Assembly (NCBI GenBank): GCA_031269945.1
Contig: JAISYK010000006.1
Span: forward strand, 105,506 to 169,505
Reading direction: 5' to 3'
DNA from: Candidatus Endomicrobiellum calonymphae
GTDB lineage: Bacteria; Elusimicrobiota; Endomicrobiia; Endomicrobiales; Endomicrobiaceae
DNA length: 64,000 nt
Positions within the stretch are counted from its first letter, which is position 1; each line of letters starts with the position of its first letter. A program made the translations under genes and the position numbers. Under the pieces are notes generated by a model, which was not told where the DNA came from, ran no database searches, and saw only the letters and a list, made by a program, of their open reading frames with translations. Positions 29,715 to 39,546 of the stretch are shown in pieces.

Positions 29715-29911
29715 AAAATTGAAATTAATGATAAAAATTTTTCGCATTTATTTTTTTTGTGGAATTGCAAATCTTATTTCTGGTGTTATTAAGAAATAAT
29801 GTTGTTTGTTTTTGAAGATGACATTTAAATTTTATCAATAAATGAGTTATGATTAGTTATTTAATTTATGAGTTTAGCACGTAATTTGAGAGTATATTTA
29901 AATTTATGTGA

Positions 29912-31282
29912 ATGAAAAAACAAAAAAGTAAATTTTTATGTCAACAATGTGGATACGATTCTGTTCAATGGCTTGGCAGATGCCCATCTTGTAGGGCGTG
30001 GAGCAGTTTTGTAGAAGAGAAGTTTTCATCGTCTAGTCAAAAGTCATATTTTATATCGAAACAACTTGCGAATTTTTCGTTTAAAATTTTAAAGTTGAAT
30101 GATATTTCTGTTAAGGATTTTTTAAGATACAAGACCACAATAAAAGAGTTTGATAATGTAATGGGCGGAGGGATTGTTCCTGGTTCTTTAATACTGTTAG
30201 GCGGTGCACCTGGGATTGGAAAATCTACGTTAATGTTGCATATATCAAGTGCCTTAAGTGATGAAAATAAAGTTCTTTATGTATCGGGTGAAGAATCTCT
30301 TTCTCAAGTTAAATCTCGTGCTGAACGTCTTAAAATAAAAAAGGATGATATTTTTTTAGTTTCTGAAACAAATCTTTTAAGCATTGTGGCTGCTGTATAT
30401 AAGATAGAGCCTAAATTTTTAATTGTAGATTCAATTCAAACAACTTATCATCCTGAGCTTTCAAGTGCTCCTGGCACGGTTGGGCAAGTACGTGAAACGG
30501 CAGTGGAATTACTAAGAGTCGCAAAATCAAAGAATGTTACTATATTTCTTTTAGGTCACATCACGAAAGAAGGTGATTTGGCAGGTCCCAGGGTTTTAGA
30601 GCATATCGTCGATACTGTATTGTATTTTGAAAATGAACGTCAGCATACGTATAGAATTCTAAGAGCTTATAAAAACAGATTCGGACCTACAAGTGAAATT
30701 GGAATTTTTGAAATGAATTCATGTGGTCTTTCTGAAATTTCTAATCCTTCGCTTATTTTTTTAGGAGAACGTACTTTAAGTGCTGCTGGAAGTATTGTGA
30801 CTGTTTCGATTGAAGGAACAAGACCTTTTCTTTTGGAGGTTCAAGCTCTTACTTCAAGAACTGTATTTGGATTGCCGCGTAGAATGGTTTCCGGGTATGA
30901 TGCTAACCGCGTTACCATCCTTATAGCAGTTTTAGAAAAGAGATTAAATTTATCTTTTGGAATGCAGGATGTTTTTGTAAATATTGTAGGTGGCATAAGA
31001 ATTAAAGAGGCTTCCGCAGATTTGTCTGTTGCTTGCTCCATAGTGTCTGCGAGTTTAGGTTTTATCTGCCCTAAAGATTTAGTAGTTTTTGGAGAGGTTG
31101 GACTTTCTGGCGAAATTCGTTCTGTTGGGCTTGCAGCGAAGCGGATTTTTGAAGCAGAAAAACTAGGTTTTAAAAAAGCGATAATACCAAGGGGAAATTT
31201 TAAAACTTTGTTATATAAAGGCAAGATGGATTTGATTGAAGTAGAGACCATCGAATCTGCGATTAAAATTTTGAAGATTTAA
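29912..31282 (+). CDS. radA: DNA repair protein RadA
   Basis: RecA-related ATPase that extends heteroduplex DNA in recombination (branch migration). 456 residues: N-terminal zinc finger with C10, C13, C24 and C27, Walker A GGAPGIGKST (about 92-101), the RadA-specific KNRFG in YKNRFGPT, and a C-terminal Lon-protease-like domain (GLSGEIRSVGLAAKRI). It follows the decayed mla cluster with no close partner. Confidence 0.96.
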   Translation: MKKQKSKFLCQQCGYDSVQWLGRCPSCRAWSSFVEEKFSSSSQKSYFISKQLANFSFKILKLNDISVKDFLRYKTTIKEFDNVMGGGIVPGSLILLGGAPGIGKSTLMLHISSALSDENKVLYVSGEESLSQVKSRAERLKIKKDDIFLVSETNLLSIVAAVYKIEPKFLIVDSIQTTYHPELSSAPGTVGQVRETAVELLRVAKSKNVTIFLLGHITKEGDLAGPRVLEHIVDTVLYFENERQHTYRILRAYKNRFGPTSEIGIFEMNSCGLSEISNPSLIFLGERTLSAAGSIVTVSIEGTRPFLLEVQALTSRTVFGLPRRMVSGYDANRVTILIAVLEKRLNLSFGMQDVFVNIVGGIRIKEASADLSVACSIVSASLGFICPKDLVVFGEVGLSGEIRSVGLAAKRIFEAEKLGFKKAIIPRGNFKTLLYKGKMDLIEVETIESAIKILKI

Positions 31283-31379
31283 TTTGTTTTGTCAATTTTT
31301 AACTTCTGAGAATATTATTTTTTAATAATTTTCACGATAATATGTATTAAAAGTATATGGCATTCATTGACTCTGACTA

Positions 31380-31828
31380 TAATTTCTAATGGGGTGCAGT
31401 AGCCATAGACATAGATTGTACATATTTTTTTATTTTTCCACTTTCAGAATTTGCGTCATGCCTATCTTGGGAATACATCTAATTTTTTTTGCTATTTCCA
31501 AAGCTTTTGTAACGTTCAATAATGAGTTTTTACTTGTTGTGATATGGTCACGAAAACGTAGTCTTTCCTGTCAAAAGTTTTTAAAATTGGCGATTAAAAA
31601 CGCAAATTGTTGCCGATATCGATAACGATTATTTGCTGACACGTTTTCAGATAAAGCGAGGTGTAGTAACTCTTTTGTTTTTCAAACCTTACGAATTATT
31701 TTGTTGATAAAATGCAAAACATCTTTATACGTAATGTATATCCAATCTGGGTAAATTTAAGTATTTTTTGCTTTAATAACTGTGCTGTCCACGTTAAAGA
31801 GATTTTTAATTAGATCTTTAGTACTCAT
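31380..31828 (-). pseudogene. gmhA: Remnant of sedoheptulose-7-phosphate isomerase
   Basis: From ATG 31828 on the minus strand: MSTKDLIKNLFNVDSTVIKA, then ALSENVSANNRYRYRQQFAF, then in another frame TTSKNSLLNVTKALEIAKK (the SIS-domain 'STSGNS.NVL.ALE.A' motif) and IGMT, followed by a degenerate DLCLWVPS-like end. Stops and shifts break it in at least four places and part of the first half is missing. The intact enzyme starts ADP-heptose synthesis for LPS core. It lies directly downstream of accC on the same strand. The rest of 31283-31879 shows nothing else. Confidence 0.8.
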
Positions 31829-31879
31829 TGCTTAACCTTATGTTTAAAAATTAAAGAACTATCATATTGTCATATTATT

Positions 31880-33232
31880 TTATTGTTTTCTGAAAATATG
31901 TTTTGAAAGGAATGCTGTGGTGATTCTGCCGCTTCGGAATTCTTCATTCGCCATAATTTTGATATGAAGAGAAGAAGTGTTTTTAATATCTTCAATTTCA
32001 ACTTCTTCTAATGCTTTTTGCATTTTTACAATGGTCTCTTTTCTATTTTTACCAAGAGCGATGATTTTTACGATTAAACTGTCGTAGAAAGGTAGTATTG
32101 TATATCCAGAGTAAACGTGTGTATCTAGTCTTATGCCAGGGCCTCCTGGCAAAAATAATTTCCCAATTTTTCCTGGCGATGGAATAAAATCTCTATCAGG
32201 ATCTTCAGCATTTATCCTACATTCTATAGCATGTCCAGCGATTTTGATTTTTTCGGAATCAACTGAAAGTTTTTCACCTGCAGCAAGCTTTATTTGTTCT
32301 TTTACAATGTCTATGCCTGTGAGCATTTCAGTAACCGGATGCTCAACTTGGATTCTAGTATTCATTTCCATAAAATAAAAGTTGTTTTTTTTGTCTAATA
32401 GAAACTCCACCGTGCCTACAGTAGTATATTTTATAGAAGAAGCAGCATTTTTTGCCGTTTTACCTATTTTCTTTCTCAAGGCATCGCTTATTAATGGCGA
32501 TGGGCTTTCTTCAAGGAGTTTCTGATGTCGCCTTTGTATGGAACAATCTCTTTCGGGTAGATAAGAGATTTTTCCGTATTTATCTGCAAGTATCTGAAAT
32601 TCTATATGGTGTGGTTCTTCTATATATTTTTCCATATATACATCGGAATTTCCAAATACGGATTTTGCTTCTGTTTGTGCCATGACTATAGAATTTTGTA
32701 GTGTTTCATCAGATACAACCATCCTCATGCCTCTTCCACCGCCGCCTGTGCTCGCCTTAATAATTATAGGGTAACCTATTTTTTTTGCTACAGTGAAAAT
32801 TTTTGGATCATTGATGTTAACTGGTCCTTCTGAACCAGGAATTACTGGAATGCCCGATTTTTTCATAAGTTTTATGGCTGTGATTTTATTGCCCATTTGT
32901 TCTATTACTTTTTTTGATGGACCTATAAATTTTAGACCACAAGTTTCGCAAACTTCTGCAAAATAAGTATTTTCAGCTAGAAATCCATATCCGGGATGTA
33001 TTGCATCTGCTCCAGAGATTTCTGCAGCAGCTATAATGCTTGGAATATTCAGATAGCTTTCAGAGGCACTTGCGTTGCCGACGCATATAGCCTTATCGGC
33101 AAGTTTTACATGCATACTCTCTCGGTCAACTTCTGAGTGAATGGCAACAGTTTTAATCCCCAACTCCTTGCAAGCTCTTATAACTCTACAGGCTATTTCT
33201 CCCCTATTTGCAATCAAGACTCTTTCAAACAT
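31880..33232 (-). CDS. accC: Acetyl-CoA carboxylase, biotin carboxylase subunit
   Basis: Carboxylates biotin on AccB with ATP and bicarbonate, the first step of fatty-acid synthesis. 450 residues with the ATP-grasp fold: FERVLIANRGEIACRVIRAC at the start, IHPGYGFLAEN, the glycine-rich KASTGGGGRGMRMV, and EMNTRIQVEHPVTEM. Length and motifs are complete. Order efp-accB-accC on the minus strand, 67 nt after accB. Confidence 0.97.
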   Translation of the reverse strand: MFERVLIANRGEIACRVIRACKELGIKTVAIHSEVDRESMHVKLADKAICVGNASASESYLNIPSIIAAAEISGADAIHPGYGFLAENTYFAEVCETCGLKFIGPSKKVIEQMGNKITAIKLMKKSGIPVIPGSEGPVNINDPKIFTVAKKIGYPIIIKASTGGGGRGMRMVVSDETLQNSIVMAQTEAKSVFGNSDVYMEKYIEEPHHIEFQILADKYGKISYLPERDCSIQRRHQKLLEESPSPLISDALRKKIGKTAKNAASSIKYTTVGTVEFLLDKKNNFYFMEMNTRIQVEHPVTEMLTGIDIVKEQIKLAAGEKLSVDSEKIKIAGHAIECRINAEDPDRDFIPSPGKIGKLFLPGGPGIRLDTHVYSGYTILPFYDSLIVKIIALGKNRKETIVKMQKALEEVEIEDIKNTSSLHIKIMANEEFRSGRITTAFLSKHIFRKQ

Positions 33233-33299
33233 TTGATCTCCTATTTACAACTACAGTTTGAAATTTTTACTAAAAAAGCGTTAATAGATATATTTTATT

Positions 33300-33737
33300 C
33301 TACTTGTTGTCATCTGTATTATTCACTAAAAATAATTTTTGTCCATATTCAACTGCCTGACCGTTTGATACTAAAACTTTTAATATTGTACCTTTTGTAT
33401 TAGAATATATATATTTAATAATTTTCATCGCTTCAATTTGTCCTATTTTTTGTCCAATAATTATATTGTCTCCTTCTTTAACGAATGGAAGTTTATTATT
33501 GCTTTGTATGTTGATAAATGTGCCTACCATCGTTGATTTAATGAAAGCTGTGGCGTGTTTTTTTTCTTCATTTTTCTCTTCTTTTACGATGATATCGTTT
33601 TCTACAGGTGGCTCTATGGTTGTTGCCATATCGCTTTTTTTAAAGTAAAAAAAATCCTCGTCACTTTGATATCGCATTTCTTCAATATCTGTATCTTTGA
33701 TTGATTTTAGGAATTCTTTGATTTTTTGCGAATCCAT
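33300..33737 (-). CDS. accB: Biotin carboxyl carrier protein of acetyl-CoA carboxylase
   Basis: Carries biotin between AccC and the transcarboxylase. 145 residues: an N-terminal helix, a charged linker (EEKNEEKK region), and a C-terminal biotinyl domain with EAMKI, biotin lysine K105. The domain otherwise follows family spacing (VGTF…EGD…IGQIEAMK…NGQAVEYGQKLF). It lies between efp and accC. The carboxyltransferase genes accA/accD are not in the window. Confidence 0.95.
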   Translation of the reverse strand: MDSQKIKEFLKSIKDTDIEEMRYQSDEDFFYFKKSDMATTIEPPVENDIIVKEEKNEEKKHATAFIKSTMVGTFINIQSNNKLPFVKEGDNIIIGQKIGQIEAMKIIKYIYSNTKGTILKVLVSNGQAVEYGQKLFLVNNTDDNK

Positions 33738-33836
33738 TTTGACCTCTATGCCCTATAATTAAAAATATGATAACATCCTGAGTTGGGAATTTTTGTTTTC
33801 TGTTATTCACTTTAAATTAAGTTCTAAATCTACAAT

Positions 33837-34394
33837 TTATGCCCTTCCCACATATTCTCCAGTTCTCGTATCAACTTTTACTTTGTCACCTTCTTTGACA
33901 AAAAGAGGTACTCGAATACTGGTTCCAGTTTCGAGTTTAGCTATTTTTGTCGTATTAGAAACAGAGTTGCCTTTAATTCCTGGGTCAGCTTCTGTTATTT
34001 CCATTATCATGATTACAGGTAGTTCTATATCTATGAGTTCATTTTCAAGGTATACTGTATCAACTCCAAGGTTTTCTTTGAGAAAGTTTGTTGCTCGTCC
34101 TAGAACTTCTGGGGGAACTGTTATTTGCTCATAAGTGTTCATATCCATAAAATTGTAGTTTTTCCCTTCTTTATATAAAAATTGTTTTTTTCGTCTTGTG
34201 ACATTTAATATTTCAAATTTTTCTCCAGATTTAAAAGTGCGTTCAATAATACCCTTTTTTTTAAGATGTTTTAGTTTTGTACGCATGACGGCACCACCTT
34301 TACCAGGTTTATGATTCTGAAACCAGATGATCTGATAAGGTTCTCCATCAACTAAAATATTTAATCCATTTTTGAAACCTGACGTTGATACCAT
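33837..34394 (-). CDS. efp: Elongation factor P
   Basis: Relieves ribosome stalling at consecutive prolines. 185 residues, three beta-barrel domains. The tip loop has lysine K32 in HKPGKGGA, the site that some bacteria modify. Later segments AVMRTKLKHLKKKGIIERTFKSG and ELPVIMIMEITEADPG match the family. It is the first gene of the minus-strand group with accB and accC; a TATAAT-like box lies at 34432-34437 (minus strand) but no clear -35. Confidence 0.96.
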   Translation of the reverse strand: MVSTSGFKNGLNILVDGEPYQIIWFQNHKPGKGGAVMRTKLKHLKKKGIIERTFKSGEKFEILNVTRRKKQFLYKEGKNYNFMDMNTYEQITVPPEVLGRATNFLKENLGVDTVYLENELIDIELPVIMIMEITEADPGIKGNSVSNTTKIAKLETGTSIRVPLFVKEGDKVKVDTRTGEYVGRA

Positions 34395-34846
34395 TTTTAT
34401 GTCCTAATTTAACATCCTTCTGACAACAATTATTATATGCACAGCCCATATCTATAGTTATTATGTAATTTTTAGTTAATTCGCGATTTAAATCTTCATT
34501 TATTGATATGAAATATTCTACATTTATATATGTAGGAACAATTAATAAAATACTTATTTTATTTTAAAATCCATGTAACAGTTAAAAGAAAAACGAATCC
34601 CTACACTTAATATATAAATTTTGTTTACTAAAATATTCTTTTACTTGGTGTTCAAACATTTTTTTGTATACTATGCATGTGCCTTATTTTTTAAAAGCAA
34701 AAGCCAAAATCTCTCAAATTTAGTATCGGCAATCTAAAAGATTTCCTTATTGTTTGTAAAAAGTATTATACCATTTGCCTAATATTTAGTTAATATTTTA
34801 TCCTTCATATTTTCTTATTTATAGTTGCATTAATGATTTTATGTTG
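34395..34846. other. Intergenic stretch without a recognised gene
   Basis: About 450 nt of extremely AT-rich DNA between divergent efp and cspA. Stops occur in all frames and I see no coding remnant I can name. It probably carries the two divergent promoters. Confidence 0.5.
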
Positions 34847-34875
34847 TTGACATTGCATGGTTATTTTACTACAAT
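34847..34875 (+). promoter_or_regulatory. Strong sigma-70 promoter of the cold-shock gene
   Basis: TTGACA (34847-34852) and TACAAT (34870-34875), spacer 17 bp, the same boxes and spacing as the hrcA promoter. The inferred transcript has about 75 nt of leader before cspA, more GC-rich than its surroundings, as in cold-shock mRNAs with structured leaders. Confidence 0.8.
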
Positions 34876-34955
34876 ATTGCAGCGGTCGCAAGGTGTTGTT
34901 GTGGTTCGATCGGCGTCCGTAAAGTGGACAGAAAAAAAAATAAGGAGCTGTGGCA

Positions 34956-35159
34956 ATGGCGCAAGGCAAAGTAAAGTGGTTTAACGACCAAAAAGGTTAT
35001 GGTTTTATTTCTAATGATGATGGCTCAGGAGATGTGTTTGCTCATTATTCGGCTATTCAGTCTGAGGGGTTCAAGTCCCTTGCGGAAGGTGATAGCGTTG
35101 AATTCGAAGTTGTAAGTTCAGATAAAGGTCCTAAAGCGGCAAACATAAAAAAAATTTAG
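34956..35159 (+). CDS. cspA: Cold-shock protein (CspA family)
   Basis: A 67-residue nucleic-acid chaperone made of one cold-shock domain: [16 protein letters not shown] (RNP1 motif KGYGFI), DVFAHYSAI (RNP2) and [10 protein letters not shown] at the end. ATG 34956 is preferred; AAGGAG (34942-34947) lies 8 nt upstream. A GTG at 34950 is the alternative. It has its own strong promoter and is monocistronic. Confidence 0.95.
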   Translation: MAQGKVKWFNDQKGYGFISNDDGSGDVFAHYSAIQSEGFKSLAEGDSVEFEVVSSDKGPKAANIKKI

Positions 35160-35297
35160 TTTATAGAGTCGAGGACTTTTTGGAAGGCCCTGGGGAGTCT
35201 TCTTCCTGGGTCTTCTTGGTCTGTTGTTAGAGCTTAGGTTGTGTAGGTGGATGGGGATTATCGTCAAATGAGAGCTGAAGAAGTTCTACCGTTAGTT

Positions 35298-35780
35298 TCA
35301 AGGATAAACTTTGGTCTTCTGTGTGCTTTGTTCCATCTCAAAAATGTCATCCATATTGGCGGCTCCTAATTTTTTTAGTGCCAAGAGGTAGCCGTCAATA
35401 CCAAGGCCTGAAATTTGCCCTATAACTATTGGAGCAATGCAGGATTTTTGCCTGAAGTTTTCTCTGGCGTATATATTTGAGATATGAACTTCAATTGTCG
35501 GTACGGAGATGGAGGTTAAGGCGTCTCTTATGGCTATAGATGTGTGAGTGTATGCCGCAGGATTTATAATTATTCCGGAAACTTTTGTGCTGTTTTGAAT
35601 TTTATCTACAATTTTACCTTCGTGATTTGATTGAAAAAAATCAACTCCTACTTTGAGTTTTTTTGCTAGCATGACGAGTCTCTTTTTTATGTCTCCAAAG
35701 TTGGCGTTGCCGTAGATTGCTGGTTCTCTTTTTCCTAGCATATTTAAATTTGGGCCATTAACAACAAGTACTTTTTTCAC
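35298..35780 (-). CDS. aroQ: 3-dehydroquinate dehydratase, type II
   Basis: Dehydrates 3-dehydroquinate to 3-dehydroshikimate in aromatic amino-acid synthesis. 160 residues: VNGPNLNMLGKREPAIYG with the catalytic Tyr and Arg, FFQSNHEGKIVD, IINPAAYTHTSIAIRDAL and VEVHISN-like IEVHISNIYARENFR. It lies 6 nt downstream of aroB and is co-transcribed with it. Confidence 0.96.
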   Translation of the reverse strand: MKKVLVVNGPNLNMLGKREPAIYGNANFGDIKKRLVMLAKKLKVGVDFFQSNHEGKIVDKIQNSTKVSGIIINPAAYTHTSIAIRDALTSISVPTIEVHISNIYARENFRQKSCIAPIVIGQISGLGIDGYLLALKKLGAANMDDIFEMEQSTQKTKVYP

Positions 35781-35786
35781 TTGTTT

Positions 35787-36866
35787 TTACCTCATAAAAC
35801 TTTTTAAAACATCTAAAACAATATCGTCTTTTACGTAACTAGTGACTGTTTTACCTATGGTTTCAATAAGAATAAATTTAATGTTTCCATCAATAGATTT
35901 TTTATCTTTTTTCATGAGTCTCAACAATTGCTTTTCGTCGATTTTTATATTTAAAATGAAGTTCGCTTTTTTTAAGAGTTTCTCAACTTCTTTATATATT
36001 TCCAAACCACATGTTTTTAGTGACAAAGAAAGCCTTGCAGCGAAAAACATTCCCATAGCAACTGCTTCTCCATGTAAAAATTTTCTATACTCTGTGGCTG
36101 TTTCAAGTGCGTGAGCAAAAGTATGTCCAAAATTTAAAACGACACGCAGGCCATTTATTTCCTTTTCATCTTTTTCAATGATCCTGGCTTTATGTAAACA
36201 ACTTTTACAAATTATATAGTCAAAATTTTTTGACGATACGATATTGCTACTCATTATATTAGATAAATAATCATAAAGCTTTTTGTCAAGAATAAAGGCG
36301 TATTTTATGACTTCAGCAAGTCCATTTTTAATATGCCTTTTAGAAAGTGTATTTAAAAAGGAAGAGTTAATCCAAACCAAATTAGGCTGATAAAATGCCC
36401 CAACTATATTTTTTCCTCCTTTTATATTTATTGCGGTTTTCCCTCCGATTGATGAATCTGTCATCGCAAGTAATGTTGTAGGTACTTGAACATAACTCAC
36501 ACCTCGCATATAAGTAGCTGCGAAGAATCCTGCAACGTCACCAACAACACCACCACCTAAAGCTATTACGCAACTTTTTCTGTCTACGCCAATTTCAAGA
36601 GCTTTAGCATATAAAAGAGATAAACTTTTTATACTTTTCCCGATTTCTCCAGCTGGTACAGTTGAGACTTTAACATCATATTTTTTTTGTTTTAACAAAT
36701 TTGTAAAATACTTCAAATGAAGTTTATCCACGTTTTTATCGGTAATGACAAAAAGTGTATTCGTTTTTATTATTTCTTTAAAACTGGTAAAAAAATCATT
36801 TTCAGATTGTGAAATAATAACATCATATTTATTTGTCTTTAAGTTTATATTTATTACTCGCTTCAT
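35787..36866 (-). CDS. aroB: 3-dehydroquinate synthase
   Basis: NAD- and metal-dependent cyclisation of DAHP, the second shikimate step. 359 residues with ALGGGVVGDVAGFFAATYMRG, VPTTLLAMTDSSIGGKTAIN, LAEVIKYAFI, the metal-binding FGHTFAHALE and HGEAVAMGMF. All catalytic residues of the family appear present. First gene of an aroB-aroQ pair, just downstream of tRNA-Met on the same strand. Confidence 0.96.
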   Translation of the reverse strand: MKRVININLKTNKYDVIISQSENDFFTSFKEIIKTNTLFVITDKNVDKLHLKYFTNLLKQKKYDVKVSTVPAGEIGKSIKSLSLLYAKALEIGVDRKSCVIALGGGVVGDVAGFFAATYMRGVSYVQVPTTLLAMTDSSIGGKTAINIKGGKNIVGAFYQPNLVWINSSFLNTLSKRHIKNGLAEVIKYAFILDKKLYDYLSNIMSSNIVSSKNFDYIICKSCLHKARIIEKDEKEINGLRVVLNFGHTFAHALETATEYRKFLHGEAVAMGMFFAARLSLSLKTCGLEIYKEVEKLLKKANFILNIKIDEKQLLRLMKKDKKSIDGNIKFILIETIGKTVTSYVKDDIVLDVLKSFMR

Positions 36867-36967
36867 GGCGGCTCTGTAACACCGAACTAAACTAATTTGA
36901 TTGTAGCTGATCTACATCATCTTCAACTCCACCGTACCTACTTTGGTTGGCACGCACTGCGCTCGAA

Positions 36968-37039
36968 CGGCGGCGATAGGAATTGAACCTATGACTAAAG
37001 GCTTATGAATCCTCTGCTCTACCCCTGAGCTACGCCGCC
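36968..37039 (-). tRNA. tRNA-Met (anticodon CAT)
   Basis: On the minus strand the sequence folds with acceptor GGCGGCG/CGCCGCC, D arm GCTCAGGGGTAGAGC, anticodon loop TTCATAA (CAT) and T loop GTTCAAT. Elongator Met is likely; tRNA-Ile with lysidine at C34 is an alternative because tilS is present. It has a non-standard A-G pair at the base of the anticodon loop and discriminator G. CCA is not encoded. Confidence 0.9.
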
Positions 37040-37310
37040 ATAAAAATGTCAACAAAACAAGGGAAGCCATTCTATACATTTTTGGTAAAAAAGTCAATTT
37101 TTTGTGTTTTATTTTTCTTTATTATCAATTACTTTGATTCAAAGATTTTTATATGTATTTTTTTCAATTTTACATGAAAAACAGTAGATTTGTAGAGTAA
37201 ATTAATTTTTAAATTGTATCTTCTTAGACGAAAATTAAGAAATAAATATTTGTTTAAAAGTTTATTTTTTGCAAACTATTGTAGTATTTTAGTAGCACGG
37301 AAAATTTGGG

Positions 37311-37829
37311 ATGAAAACTATATACTTAAGTTTTGGGTCGAATATAGGCAATAGGGCAGAGAATATAATTTTTGCTTTGTCTATTTTGCAGAGTAGCGGG
37401 TTTATAGACGTTAAAAAAATATCTTCCTTTTACGATACCTCTCCTGTGGGGCCTAAACAAAGAAATTTTTATAACCTCGTAGTCAGGGCACATACTAATT
37501 TAAGTTCTACTGAATTGCTCATGCTCATAAAACATGTGGAAAATATTTCAGGTCGAAAAAAAATGATAAGATGGGGCCCTCGTATTGTTGATATCGATAT
37601 ACTTTTTTTTGGTAAAGAAATTGTTAACATTGAAGCTAACCCTGACTTCGGTTTCAATTTATTTATTCCGCATAAAGAAATACAAAATAGATTATTTGTT
37701 TTAGTTCCATTGTGTGAAATAGCTGCTAATTTTATGCATCCGATTTTAAAACGGGAAATAAGCGACATTATGCATGATAAGTCGTTGACACTTGAATACC
37801 AAAAGGTTAGAATTGTGCATCGATTGTAG
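37311..37829 (+). CDS. folK: 2-amino-4-hydroxy-6-hydroxymethyldihydropteridine pyrophosphokinase
   Basis: Transfers pyrophosphate from ATP to the pterin in folate synthesis, before FolP. 172 residues: YLSFGSNIGNRAENI, the SPVGPKQRNFYNLV loop, and the catalytic RWGPRIVDIDILFFG. The C-terminus has IPHKEIQNRLFVLVPL. It starts a run folK-panB-panC-nadB of cofactor genes. Confidence 0.95.
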   Translation: MKTIYLSFGSNIGNRAENIIFALSILQSSGFIDVKKISSFYDTSPVGPKQRNFYNLVVRAHTNLSSTELLMLIKHVENISGRKKMIRWGPRIVDIDILFFGKEIVNIEANPDFGFNLFIPHKEIQNRLFVLVPLCEIAANFMHPILKREISDIMHDKSLTLEYQKVRIVHRL

Positions 37830-37879
37830 TTTTGTGGGCTGTAGAGATTGAGGTAGTTGTTGGGATTAAAAAAGTTTGA

Positions 37880-38701
37880 GTGGGTTTTATAAATAAAAAA
37901 GTGAATAAAAAAACAGTTTTAACAATTTTAGAGAAAAAACGGCTTAACGACAAAATAACAATGCTTACTTGTTATGATTATGTCACTGCAAAGCTTGTTT
38001 CTTCGCAAGATATAGACGTGATGTTAATTGGGGATTCTCTTGGAAATGTGAAGCTGGGGTATGAAAATACTCTTCCTGTTACTGTTGAAGATATGATATA
38101 TCATACAAAATCGGTAAAAAGAGGTAATAACGGTGCCTTGCTTATCACCGATATGCCGTTTATGTCCTATGAAATAAGTGTTGAAGACGCTGTCAAAAAT
38201 GCAGCTAGGATTGTTAAAGAAGGTGGAGCAGAGGCGGTTAAGGTTGAGGGAGGAGTTGAGATCGTAGATAAGATTATGGCAATTTCAAATGCGAAGGTTC
38301 CCGTTGTTGGACATTTAGGACTCACTCCGCAAGCAGTAAATAAAATTGGTGGCTTTAAAGTTCAAGGTAAAACGGAAGATAAATATAATAGGTTAATTAA
38401 TGATGCCAAAGCGATAGAAGGGGCAGGTGTGTTTGCAGTTGTTTTGGAATCTATTCCTGAACAACTTGCTAAAGAGGTGACTCATTGCTTAAAAATTCCC
38501 ACTATAGGTATTGGAGCGGGTCGTTACTGTGATGGACAAGTGCTAGTTATTGATGATATGCTTGGTATGTTTGATAATTTTACTCCTAAATTTGTTAAGA
38601 GATATGCGAATCTTGGCGAGATAATAAAAACTGCAGTGAAGAATTATATAGATGATGTGAGAGAAGGAAAATTTCCGCAAGAAGGTAACGTCTATAGATG
38701 A
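37880..38701 (+). CDS. panB: 3-methyl-2-oxobutanoate hydroxymethyltransferase
   Basis: Forms ketopantoate from 2-oxoisovalerate, first committed step to pantothenate. 273 residues: [14 protein letters not shown] near the N-terminus, [19 protein letters not shown], the KVEGG loop, [16 protein letters not shown], and [12 protein letters not shown] with GIGAG. GTG 37880 is the likely start. It overlaps panC by 4 nt (ATGA), a sign of coupling. Confidence 0.96.
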   Translation: MGFINKKVNKKTVLTILEKKRLNDKITMLTCYDYVTAKLVSSQDIDVMLIGDSLGNVKLGYENTLPVTVEDMIYHTKSVKRGNNGALLITDMPFMSYEISVEDAVKNAARIVKEGGAEAVKVEGGVEIVDKIMAISNAKVPVVGHLGLTPQAVNKIGGFKVQGKTEDKYNRLINDAKAIEGAGVFAVVLESIPEQLAKEVTHCLKIPTIGIGAGRYCDGQVLVIDDMLGMFDNFTPKFVKRYANLGEIIKTAVKNYIDDVREGKFPQEGNVYR

Positions 38702-39546
38702 GAATTATAAAGAATGTTTTACATATGCAAAAGATCGCTCTAAATCACATTAAAAATGGTGATGAAATCGGTCTTATTCCTACGATGGGTGCCTTACATG
38801 ATGGGCATGTTTCTTTAATTGCGAAATCTAGAAGAAGCGATGATATTACTGTAGTGTCGATTTTTGTAAATCCTATACAATTTGGACCTAATGAAGATTA
38901 TTTAAAATATCCAAGAACCGTAAATAAGGATTTGGAAGTTTGCAAAAAAAATCACGTGGATTATGTTTTTATGCCAGCGGTAAATGATATGTTTCCGTCA
39001 AATCATAAAACTTTTATAGAAGTGAAAATTTTGCAGGATATTTTATGTGGTAAGTTTAGGCCGAATCATTTTAGGGGTGTTGTCACGGTAGTAGTCAAGC
39101 TTTTTAACATATCCTGTGCTGATAGAAGCTACTTTGGAATGAAAGATTTTCAGCAGCTTAAAATTCTAGAGAAAGTGGCTAGGGATTTAAACTTTAAGAC
39201 TAAAATTATTCCGTGTCCTATAGTAAGAGAAAAAAGTGGTCTTGCTATTTCAAGTAGAAATTCTTATTTGAGTGTTGAAGAAAAAAAGTCGAGTGAAAAT
39301 ATTTTTAAGATTTTAAAAGAGGCATCTGAAGATTTTAAAATTAGAAATTTAAATTTTGTAAAAAAAAATGTGTTGGAAAAACTTAAAAAAATTCCTGACA
39401 GTAAAGTTGATTATGCCGAAATTGTAGATTTTAACGATTTATCGCTTGCAGATAAAGATACTAGAAAAGTCGTTTTTGTAGTGGCTTTGTGGCTGGGAAG
39501 GACAAGACTTATAGATAATACTGTTATGATTAAACAGACTAAATGA
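38698..39546 (+). CDS. panC: Pantothenate synthetase
   Basis: Condenses pantoate and beta-alanine with ATP. 282 residues: [15 protein letters not shown] (HxGH motif), [32 protein letters not shown], and ISSRNSYLS in place of KMSKS. It overlaps both panB and nadB by 4 nt. Needs beta-alanine; I see no panD in the window. Confidence 0.96.
   Translation: MRIIKNVLHMQKIALNHIKNGDEIGLIPTMGALHDGHVSLIAKSRRSDDITVVSIFVNPIQFGPNEDYLKYPRTVNKDLEVCKKNHVDYVFMPAVNDMFPSNHKTFIEVKILQDILCGKFRPNHFRGVVTVVVKLFNISCADRSYFGMKDFQQLKILEKVARDLNFKTKIIPCPIVREKSGLAISSRNSYLSVEEKKSSENIFKILKEASEDFKIRNLNFVKKNVLEKLKKIPDSKVDYAEIVDFNDLSLADKDTRKVVFVVALWLGRTRLIDNTVMIKQTK

Noticed and set aside
30841..31251. 136-codon minus-strand frame inside radA
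   Set aside because: It lies wholly within radA and has no family signature; a shadow frame.
35160..35297. Possible terminator between cspA and aroQ
   Set aside because: Two copies of CCTGGG are direct, not inverted, repeats, and no T-run follows a stable stem.
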